The position numbers and the translations under genes were made by a program. A DNA stretch of 64,000 nt from Bacillota bacterium (GTDB lineage: Bacteria > Bacillota > Clostridia > Christensenellales > Aristaeellaceae): NCBI GenBank assembly GCA_023411175.1, contig JAEYPB010000046.1, forward strand, positions 30,116 to 94,115, in the 5' to 3' direction. The notes beneath the pieces were generated by a model that was given only the letters and a program-made list of their open reading frames with translations, was not told the origin of the DNA and did no database searches. Below are positions 17,221-23,344 of the stretch, one piece after another (within the stretch, counting starts at the first letter, position 1; each line of letters opens with the position of its first letter).

Positions 17221-17246
17221 AAGGCCCCGCCAACCAGCGGGGCCTT
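17221..17246 (+). terminator. Terminator after peptidoglycan-binding gene
   Basis: 10-bp stem AAGGCCCCGC/GCGGGGCCTT, 6-nt loop, followed by CCCTTT. Confidence 0.7.
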
Positions 17247-17257
17247 CCCTTTACCCA

Positions 17258-17485
17258 ATCCGCCTTCGCAAAACGCACCTCATACGCCCTCATCCCGCCA
17301 GTGCCACCATGCAGGCGTTGACCAGCACCAGCGGCACGTCAGGCCACGTCAGGCCCTTGGCCGCCCCCTGGGCGGCCAGCATCAGGCTGAAGGCGATGAG
17401 GGTGGGCACCTTCCACCCCCTGTCCAGCGGCAGCTAGAGCACCTGCACGATGAGCAGCGTCGTCGCCGTCGCCCCGGCGGGAACA
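17258..17485 (-). pseudogene. Phage-like small membrane protein pseudogene (copy 2)
   Basis: The minus strand reads ATTLLIVQVL, an in-frame TAG, then LPLDRGWKVPTLIAFSLMLA, AQGAAKGLTWPDVPLVLVNA and CMVALAG with an early stop; the expected final segment RAYEVRFAKAD continues in another frame. A TM helix, a positively charged turn (LPLDRGWK) and a second TM helix match small holin-like membrane proteins of phage or integrative elements. At least two disabling changes show it is not functional. It is the better preserved of two copies flanking the gene at 16729 and fills the 326-bp gap before the recombinase fragment. Confidence 0.6.
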
Positions 17486-17498
17486 GCATGGAATCAAC

Positions 17499-17693
17499 TT
17501 GTCTTTGCATGAATTACGGCATACGTTCGTATCGGCAATCAAATCCGACATGCCCGAGCCACTGCTTAAAAAGATGGCCGGCCACTCCGAAGACATGGAT
17601 ACCTATGGCACCTATGGTCAGGAGATCGAGGGCGACATCCAGCAGACGGCAACCATCGTAGACACCGTCTTTGATCTCCTGATCGGCACATAG
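17499..17693 (+). pseudogene. C-terminal fragment of a tyrosine recombinase/integrase
   Basis: The 64-residue frame contains LHELRHTFVS (the H-x-x-R box of tyrosine recombinases), LLKKMAGHS (the second conserved His) and the DTYGTYGQEIEGD stretch with the catalytic Tyr. The N-terminal arm-binding and core domains and the first catalytic Arg are missing, so it is a remnant. It sits about 160 bp from the 3' end of tRNA-Thr, a classic integration site, and points to an integrated element that has mostly been lost. Confidence 0.8.
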
Positions 17694-17717
17694 CAATACC
17701 ACACTTTTTACCACGTT

Positions 17718-17743
17718 TGCCTGTTCGACATGTCGAACAGGCA
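17718..17743. repeat. Perfect 26-bp palindrome
   Basis: Perfect inverted symmetry centred at 17730/17731 (arm TGCCTGTTCGACA). It lies 25 bp after the recombinase fragment. It could end that transcript or be an operator or recombination site of the lost element. Confidence 0.7.
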
Positions 17744-17810
17744 TTCATTATGCGAACCTTTGTTCGATTTCAGAAGGGGGTATATGCACTAATAGACCAT
17801 GTTTTTGCAT

Positions 17811-17839
17811 AAAAAATACCCTGAGAATCATCTCAGGGT
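17811..17839 (-). terminator. Rho-independent terminator of tRNA-Thr
   Basis: On the minus strand a 9-bp stem ACCCTGAGA/TCTCAGGGT with a 4-nt loop is followed by a T-rich tail (TATTTTTT), starting 13 bp past the tRNA. Confidence 0.88.
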
Positions 17840-17851
17840 GTCCGTTCGTGG

Positions 17852-17924
17852 AGCTGATGATGGGACTCGAACCCATGACCTCATCCTTACCAAGGATGTG
17901 CTCTACCGCCTGAGCTACATCAGC
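17852..17924 (-). tRNA. tRNA-Thr (anticodon GGT)
   Basis: The 73-nt minus-strand sequence folds as a cloverleaf: 7-bp acceptor GCTGATG/CATCAGC with U as discriminator, D arm GCTC..GAGC, anticodon stem CATCC/GGATG with loop TTGGTAA (anticodon GGT, reads ACC/ACU), and T arm with GGTTCGAGTCC. The 3' CCA is not encoded. A promoter lies just upstream and a terminator just downstream, so it is a single-gene unit. Confidence 0.96.
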
Positions 17925-17949
17925 GCGCTTTTAAGCGAACGCAAGGAGT

Positions 17950-17978
17950 ATTATATATCATTCTCCGTCGAAAAGCAA
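17950..17978 (-). promoter_or_regulatory. Promoter of tRNA-Thr
   Basis: Minus strand TTGCTT (17973-17978), 17-bp spacer, TATAAT (17950-17955), about 26 bp before the tRNA. Confidence 0.7.
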
Positions 17979-17984
17979 TAGGGA

Positions 17985-18480
17985 ATTTGCATTTTACGCG
18001 TTTTTTTCGGGATCTCCGAAGAACTCAGAGAAAAGCGCAGCGCGCGCCGACAGAGGGCGCAAGATAAAGCGTACCGATCGCATTTCCCGCCCATAACGAC
18101 CAAACACCAGAGCTAAGTGGGCAGACCGAACGAGTCTGAGTCGATTGGCTATGAAGCCCCCGAAGTTCACAAGGTGAGGCATACAGGAGTCCTCTGCCCC
18201 TGCGGAATGACACGTATATTGACCCGCAGGCAGGAAGCCCTCTCGAGGCACATAGGAACAAAACAGACCGCGGGAGACCTCCGCACGACGGGCACGCCGC
18301 TAAGCGGAGCCCAAGGGCAACTATACGAAGGGCTTTCGCATATTGGAAAACGCTCCTCGGGGCGCATAATGAAAAGCATACGACCGAGGACTTCCCCGGA
18401 TTGTAAAGCGCCCCCAAGCGGGGCGCCAACTTCATAGCGGTTTCCAAAGAGTGGAAATCATCCCGCGAAGCGTACAGGCA
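17985..18480 (+). other. Hairpin-dense non-coding stretch, possible structured RNA
   Basis: No frame here looks like a protein: the longest (140 codons, minus strand) has no domain-like pattern. Read as + strand RNA the region forms many stems with A/G-rich loops: GCGCC/GGCGC (loop GACAGAG), CAGAC/GTCTG (18125-18141), CCTGCGG/CCGCAGG (about 18199-18229), GGGC-CCGC/GCGG-GCCC (about 18290-18311), CCTCGG/CCGAGG, GCGCCCC/GGGGCGC around 18408-18425 and GGTTTCC/GGAAATC. It did not resemble RNase P, tmRNA, SRP or T-box RNA by eye. Its position beside a tRNA and phage remnants recalls large ornate RNAs such as ROOL or GOLLD, but no identity is claimed. Strand is a preference only. Confidence 0.3.
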
Positions 18481-18497
18481 TACGGCCGTACGCCCGC

Positions 18498-18788
18498 CTA
18501 AAACGCGTTGCGAGGATCCTGGCTGACGCGGGGTTTTGCGTCGTCCTCGATGAGCTCGATTTCCATGCGCTCAAAGCGCACTTCTTCGATAAAATGGTCC
18601 GGCAGAAAAGCGGTTCGCCGAAAGCGGTCAAACTCCCGGTCGTGCTTTTCCAGCCACATGGGCACGGGCAGATCGGCCTCGCGGCACAGCCCGATGAGCA
18701 CGTCCCGCTCCTCCCCGGGCGCGCAGGGGGCGATGTACTGCCGGTCAATCCGGTGCTTTTTGATAATGCGCATCCAAAGTCTGGTCAT
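18498..18788 (-). CDS. Small conserved hypothetical protein
   Basis: 96 residues, starting MTRLWMRIIKKHRI, with the PxWLEKHDREFDRFRRTAFL segment and an acidic C-terminal end. I recall similar proteins of 90-100 residues from Clostridia without an assigned role. No signal peptide, membrane segment or known domain is visible. GGAGGGAG upstream of ATG 18788 gives a good ribosome binding site. It stands alone, between the non-coding stretch and the divergent rubrerythrin gene. Confidence 0.75.
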   Translation of the reverse strand: MTRLWMRIIKKHRIDRQYIAPCAPGEERDVLIGLCREADLPVPMWLEKHDREFDRFRRTAFLPDHFIEEVRFERMEIELIEDDAKPRVSQDPRNAF

Positions 18789-18935
18789 TTTCTCCCTCCA
18801 TCCGGTTCATTATAGCATATGTGGGGCCAAAATGCGCGCTGCCAGAAAAAACCTGTTTCAGGCGCAGCGTGCAGGTGTATGTAATAAAGCGTTCCGTTCC
18901 CAAGTGAATGAGCTTTTTTGAGGAGGATTCCGGTT

Positions 18936-19475
18936 ATGAAATGGATTTGCTCTGTCTGCGGTTATGTGCACGAAGGCGACACCCCGCCCGAAAATTGCCC
19001 CCTCTGCAAGGCGCCCGCTTCGAAGTTCAACAAGCTTGAGCAGGAGAAGGTTTGGGCTGCCGAGCACAAGATCGGCGTTGCCAAGGGCTTGGACGAGCGC
19101 GTGGTGGAGGGCCTCCGGGCCAACTTCAACGGCGAGTGCGCTGAGGTCGGCATGTACCTCGCGATGAGCCGCGCCGCCGACCGCGAGGGCTATCCCGAAG
19201 TCGCCGAGGCCTTCAAGCGTTACGCCTTCGAAGAGGCAGACCACGCGTCCCGCTTCGCGGAGCTCTTGGGCGAAGTGGTGACCAGCAGCACCAAGAAGAA
19301 TTTGGAACTGCGCGCCGAGGCCGAATACGGCGCGACCTCCGGCAAGATGGATCTGGCCAAGCTCGCCAAGGAGCTGGGCTATGACGCGGTGCATGACACC
19401 GTGCACGAGATGGCCCGCGACGAGGCCCGCCACGGCAAGGGCTTCGAAGGTCTGCTGAAGCGCTATTTCAAATAA
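18936..19475 (+). CDS. Reverse rubrerythrin (rubredoxin-ferritin-like, NADH peroxidase type)
   Basis: 179 residues. The rubredoxin-like iron centre is N-terminal (Cys5, Cys8, Cys21, Cys24 in CSVC and CPLC), followed by a ferritin-like di-iron domain with NFNGECAEVGMY, FEEADHASRFAELLGE and the final HEMARDEARHGKGFEGLL. This order is the reverse of classical rubrerythrin. Relatives reduce hydrogen peroxide and protect strict anaerobes from oxidative stress. AGGAGG ends 9 nt before ATG 18936. A strong bidirectional hairpin follows. Confidence 0.93.
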   Translation: MKWICSVCGYVHEGDTPPENCPLCKAPASKFNKLEQEKVWAAEHKIGVAKGLDERVVEGLRANFNGECAEVGMYLAMSRAADREGYPEVAEAFKRYAFEEADHASRFAELLGEVVTSSTKKNLELRAEAEYGATSGKMDLAKLAKELGYDAVHDTVHEMARDEARHGKGFEGLLKRYFK

Positions 19476-19490
19476 ACAAATCAATTTTAC

Positions 19491-19519
19491 AAGGGGCTCC
19501 GGCATCGCCGGAGCCCCTT
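19491..19519. terminator. Bidirectional terminator hairpin
   Basis: 13-bp perfect stem (19491-19503 with 19507-19519), 3-nt loop, between the converging rubrerythrin and EamA genes. Confidence 0.85.
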
Positions 19520-19525
19520 ATTGCG

Positions 19526-20428
19526 TTAGTCCTTTTCCGCCAGAACCCGCGCGCCCCTTCTGACGGGCCACTTCAGATCGGATTCCGAAAGCACGATCGC
19601 CATAAACACCACCGCAAACCCGGCAAACACCCGGGGTGGCACGATCTCGCCATAAAAGGCCACCGAAAACAGTACGCCAAACACCGACTCCAGGCTCAGA
19701 ATCAGCGAAGCCCCGGCGGGCGGCGCGAACTTCTGGCCCACCAACTGCAGAAGGAAGCCCATCGCCGTCGGGAAGACCGCCAGGTACAGCATCACCAGCC
19801 AGTCCACCGGTGCCACCTGAGTGGGCTGCGAGGGCGTCACCGCATCCACGACCCAGAAGATGACCGCGCTGGTGGCGAACTGGAACACGATGGATCGCAC
19901 CGGGTCTACATCACGTCCGAGCGTGGCGATGCCCACGATGTGCGCGGCGTACAATACCCCGCCGGCCAGCGTCAAAGAATCCCCCCAGCCGATGGTAAGG
20001 TTCTCCGTCAGCGAGATCAGCCCAATGCCCACGAGACCCATCATCGCCGCTACGAAGCTCTTGCCCTCCGGCCGCCTGCGCTTGACCATCCAGAACATGA
20101 ACGGCACCAGCACGCAGTAGATGGCGGTCAGAAACGCGTTCTTGCCCGGCGTGGTGTCGGTGATGCCAAAGCCCTGCATCAGCGACGCGACGGCCAGCAT
20201 TCCGCCCAGCACCACGGAACGCCAGATGTCCGATGGACTGGACGTTCTGATTTTTTTATGGAAGATCAGCGCCAGCAGCGACGCGGCGACGGTGAACCGC
20301 AGCGCCAGAAGCCTGTCCGGCGGGAAAACATCCATCTGATTTTTAACAAGAAAAAAAGAGGTACCCCAGATGAGCGCCGCGCCGTAGAGCGCCAGCTTGC
20401 CCAGCGTTTTTTGGGTTTTCGGGTTCAC
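19526..20428 (-). CDS. EamA/DMT-family transporter
   Basis: 300 residues with ten predicted membrane segments and two EamA repeats, starting LGKLALYGAALIWGTSFFLVK, the standard N-terminal signature of drug/metabolite transporters. The second half ends GASLILSLESVFGVLFSVAF, also typical. The substrate is unknown; members export amino acids, nucleosides or sugars. GTG 20428 overlaps the MFS stop (GTGA) with AAGGAG upstream; an upstream ATG in the same frame would lie inside the MFS gene. Confidence 0.88.
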   Translation of the reverse strand: MNPKTQKTLGKLALYGAALIWGTSFFLVKNQMDVFPPDRLLALRFTVAASLLALIFHKKIRTSSPSDIWRSVVLGGMLAVASLMQGFGITDTTPGKNAFLTAIYCVLVPFMFWMVKRRRPEGKSFVAAMMGLVGIGLISLTENLTIGWGDSLTLAGGVLYAAHIVGIATLGRDVDPVRSIVFQFATSAVIFWVVDAVTPSQPTQVAPVDWLVMLYLAVFPTAMGFLLQLVGQKFAPPAGASLILSLESVFGVLFSVAFYGEIVPPRVFAGFAVVFMAIVLSESDLKWPVRRGARVLAEKD

Positions 20429-21651
20429 GAGAAAGCTCCTTTTCGCCTGGCCGCCCGGACGAGCCCCACGGCCAGCGCCATCAATAACGGGAACGCGGCG
20501 GCGCAAAGAAGCCCCGCTTTGAGGGCAGCCTGCTCACCGCCCGGGAAGAGCGCCTCTACCCACTGAAGGCCTTCTTCGGCGCGGCTCGCCACCCAGCCGA
20601 CCAGGCCGGGGCCGCTGGAGCAGCCGATATCCCCCGCCACCGCCAGCATCGCGAACATCGCAGTGCCGCCCTGGGGAAAACTGCGGGCGGACAGCGACAC
20701 CGTCGCCGGCCACATGGCGCCGACGCTCAGTCCCGTAACGGCGCAGGCGATGAGCGATACCACCGGCAGCGGCGAAAACACCGCTACGAGGTAGCTTGCC
20801 ACGCAAAGCACCGCGGAGCCCGCGAGGATGCCCTCGAGCGGCAGGTGCGCGCCCTTGGAGCCGAAGTACACCCGAGCCCCGCCCATCAGAACCGCGAAGG
20901 CGCAGGGACCCAGAAGGTCGCCCGTCGTCTTCGACACGTTCAGGCCCACCTCCGCAAAGAGGCTCGCCCATTGGGACATTGCCAGTTCCGAAGCGCCCGC
21001 CGTCACCATCAATATGAGCATCAGCCAGAAAGCGCCCTTTGAGAACAAGGCCTTCAGGCTCATTCCCTGCCCTTCCTCCACCAGCGCGCACAGCGGCACC
21101 TTCATGAAGAAGAACATGTTGAAAAGCGGCACGAGCGCCCACATGGCGGTTACCCAGCGCCAGCCGGAGAGGCCGGCCGTGGTGAAATACACGGTCGAAA
21201 GCAGCACAACGGCCATCTGACCCCAGCAGTAGAACGAGTGCAGAAGGCTCATTGCCGCGGCCTTTCTGTCCCCGGGGAGCGATTCGACGATGGGGCTGAT
21301 GAGCACCTCGATCATGCCGCCGCCGATGGCGTTGACAACCATCGCGATGGCGATGCCGAGATACGGATCCATCACATAGGGCAAGACGCCAAGAAGAAAG
21401 AGCCCCGCGGCGCCCAGCGCGTGTGCAACCACCGCCGCGACGCGGTAGCCGATCTTGTCCAGAAGGTGGGCGCAGACCAGGTCCGTCGCGATCTGCACGC
21501 CGAAGTTCAGCGAAATCAGAAGGCCAATGCGGGAAAGCGAGATGCCGAAATCCCTGCTGAATACGATAAACAATAGGGGCGGCAGGTTGTTCACGATCGC
21601 CTGCGTGACGTAGCCCATATAGCTTGCGTACAACGTATGCTTATAAGTCAA
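20425..21651 (-). CDS. MFS transporter, possible sugar (fucose) permease
   Basis: 408 residues, twelve predicted membrane segments, TTG start with AAGGGG about 9 nt upstream. The sequence YVTQAIVNNLPPLLFIVFSRDFGISLSRIG resembles the opening of MFS sugar/cation symporters of the FucP-like group, and GYRVAAVVAHALGAAGLFLLG is the motif-A region. It lies 30 bp downstream of the L-fucose isomerase gene and overlaps the EamA transporter, so an operon for uptake and isomerisation of a deoxy-sugar is plausible. The substrate is inferred from context only. Confidence 0.85.
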   Translation of the reverse strand: MTYKHTLYASYMGYVTQAIVNNLPPLLFIVFSRDFGISLSRIGLLISLNFGVQIATDLVCAHLLDKIGYRVAAVVAHALGAAGLFLLGVLPYVMDPYLGIAIAMVVNAIGGGMIEVLISPIVESLPGDRKAAAMSLLHSFYCWGQMAVVLLSTVYFTTAGLSGWRWVTAMWALVPLFNMFFFMKVPLCALVEEGQGMSLKALFSKGAFWLMLILMVTAGASELAMSQWASLFAEVGLNVSKTTGDLLGPCAFAVLMGGARVYFGSKGAHLPLEGILAGSAVLCVASYLVAVFSPLPVVSLIACAVTGLSVGAMWPATVSLSARSFPQGGTAMFAMLAVAGDIGCSSGPGLVGWVASRAEEGLQWVEALFPGGEQAALKAGLLCAAAFPLLMALAVGLVRAARRKGAFS

Positions 21652-21681
21652 AACCCGACGCCCCTTGCCTTTGTAGTGTGT

Positions 21682-23163
21682 TTACGCGAATGGATTCTCC
21701 GTGGGGTAGAGCATGCCTTTGGGCTGGTTGAAGCTGATCTTGCCGACGCCCAGAAGGGTCATCACCGAGTGCAGCGCCTTGCCCGCACGGCCAAAGGCCA
21801 CCGCGCCGTGGTGCGGATAGCCGTCCGCGATCAGCACGTGGCGGTAGAAGCGGTTCATCTCCGGAATGCCGAACACGCCGATGCCGCCAAAGGACTGGGT
21901 GGCCACCGGCAGCACCTCGCCCTGGGCGATGTAGCTCGTCAGCACGCTGTCCTTGTTGCCCTGCAGGCGGTAGAAGGTGATCGCGCCGGGGATGATGTCG
22001 CCCTCCAGCGTGCCGCGGGTGATGTCCGGCTCCGCGCCGCCCTCCATGCCGCGGTTCATGATCAGCTGGTACTTCATCTCGCCCTTGGTCAGGCGGCAGA
22101 TGGGCGTATTGCCGCAGTGGAAGCCCATGAAGACCTCGCTGCTGCCGTATGCGGTCTTGCCGCCGATCTCCGCATTGTACATATCGTAGGGCACGGTGTT
22201 GTTGATGTCGAGGAGGGTTACCGGCTCTTCCGTAACACAGGTGCCGATGTATTCGGAGAGCGCGCCGTAGATGTCCACCTCACAGGCCACCGGGATGCCT
22301 CTGGCCGTCAGGCGGGAGTTGACGTAGCAGGGCACAAAGCCGAACTTGGCCTCGAACGACGGCCAGCACTTGTTGGCGAACGCCACGTACTTGGACGCGC
22401 CCAGGTTGTCCTTCGCCCAGTCGAGCAGCGTGATCTCGAACTGCGCCAGCTTCGGAAGGAGCGTGGGCATCTTGTTGCCCGCGCCCAGCTCTTGCGCCAT
22501 GTCCTTGGCGACTTCGGGGATGCGCGGGTCGTTCGCATGCTTCTCAAAAGCGACCAGAAGATCCAGCTCGGAATTCTCCTGCACGGTGACGCCCAGCTTG
22601 TACAGCGGCGCGATCGGCGCGTTGCAGGCCAGGAAGTCGTAGGGGCGGGGGCCGAAGGTGATGATCTTCAGGTTCTTCACGCCGATGATGGCGCGGGTAA
22701 TGGGCGCGAACTCAGCGATCATCCCGGCGACTTCCGCCGCGTCGCCCACCGGGTACTCGGGGATGTAGCTGGCAACGCCGCGCAGCTTCAGGTTGTAGCT
22801 GGCGTTGAGCATGCCGCAGTAGGCGTCGCCTCGGCGGCTGGACAGCACGGGGATGTTCTCCTCCGCGGCGGCGACGAACATGGACGGGCCGCTAAACTCC
22901 TGCGCCAAGAGGGTCTCGGGGCCCTCCGGGCCGAAGTTGCCGAGGAAGACAACCAGCGCGTTGACGCCGTTTGCCTTGAGCTCGTCCAGCGCGAGCAGCG
23001 CGTCGGTCTCGTTCTCAATGGTGGTCTGGATCTCCACGATCTCGCCACCCAACTTGCGGTAGGCCTCCACGACCGCGGCGCGGCGCTGCTGGGAAAGGTC
23101 GATGGGGAAGCAATCGCGGCTGACGGCGACGATGCCTAGTTTAATGACCGGGATGTTGTCCAT
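21682..23163 (-). CDS. L-fucose/L-arabinose isomerase family protein
   Basis: 493 residues in the FucI/AraA-like isomerase superfamily, which converts aldoses such as L-fucose to ketoses using a divalent metal. Visible blocks include the N-terminal LGIVAVSRDCFP, the VFLGNFGPEGPE loop, ARGIPVACEVDIYGALSEY with the likely metal-binding Glu and Asp, MGFHCGN with a conserved His, and the C-terminal IPEMNRFYRHVLIADGYPHH. The start MDNIPVIK at 23163 has GAAAGGAG upstream; the longer frame to 23376 would cross the promoter. With the GH95 fucosidase at 0.9 kb it supports fucose metabolism, although other sugars are possible. Confidence 0.88.
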   Translation of the reverse strand: MDNIPVIKLGIVAVSRDCFPIDLSQQRRAAVVEAYRKLGGEIVEIQTTIENETDALLALDELKANGVNALVVFLGNFGPEGPETLLAQEFSGPSMFVAAAEENIPVLSSRRGDAYCGMLNASYNLKLRGVASYIPEYPVGDAAEVAGMIAEFAPITRAIIGVKNLKIITFGPRPYDFLACNAPIAPLYKLGVTVQENSELDLLVAFEKHANDPRIPEVAKDMAQELGAGNKMPTLLPKLAQFEITLLDWAKDNLGASKYVAFANKCWPSFEAKFGFVPCYVNSRLTARGIPVACEVDIYGALSEYIGTCVTEEPVTLLDINNTVPYDMYNAEIGGKTAYGSSEVFMGFHCGNTPICRLTKGEMKYQLIMNRGMEGGAEPDITRGTLEGDIIPGAITFYRLQGNKDSVLTSYIAQGEVLPVATQSFGGIGVFGIPEMNRFYRHVLIADGYPHHGAVAFGRAGKALHSVMTLLGVGKISFNQPKGMLYPTENPFA

Positions 23164-23200
23164 AATAATTGCTCCTTTCGTTCCCTTTTGCATACCTGCA

Positions 23201-23229
23201 ATTATACCATAAGGAAACTGTCCACACAA
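23201..23229 (-). promoter_or_regulatory. Promoter of the isomerase operon
   Basis: Minus strand TATAAT (23201-23206) preceded by TGG, giving an extended -10 box, with TTGTGT at 17-bp spacing. It is about 40 bp upstream of the isomerase start. Confidence 0.65.
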
Positions 23230-23293
23230 CCAAAGGGGGTACGCTTTGATCGGAAAAAACCAAGGGGCATTTAAGGAACTGTTGCACATAGAC

Positions 23294-23318
23294 AAAGCGC
23301 CCGGAAACCGGGCGCTTT
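23294..23318 (-). terminator. Terminator of ispH-rpsA
   Basis: 11-bp stem AAAGCGCCCGG/CCGGGCGCTTT with a 3-nt loop, 27 bp past the stop codon. Confidence 0.85.
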
Positions 23319-23344
23319 CAGTTCTCGTGGCTCTCACAGCCGCC

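Noticed and set aside
18025..18447. 140-residue minus-strand frame
   Set aside because: Cys/Arg/Leu-rich low-complexity sequence without domain pattern or convincing start; the DNA looks like structured RNA rather than a gene.
17985..18480. RNase P RNA, tmRNA, SRP RNA or T-box
   Set aside because: The key conserved boxes (for example GAGGAAAGTCC, the tmRNA tRNA-like end, the SRP GGAAGCA loop, TGGNACCGCG) were not found by eye.
21637..23139. 500-codon frame on the + strand
   Set aside because: It is antisense to the L-fucose isomerase gene and its Ala/His/Val/Gln-rich composition is the mirror of GC-rich codons.
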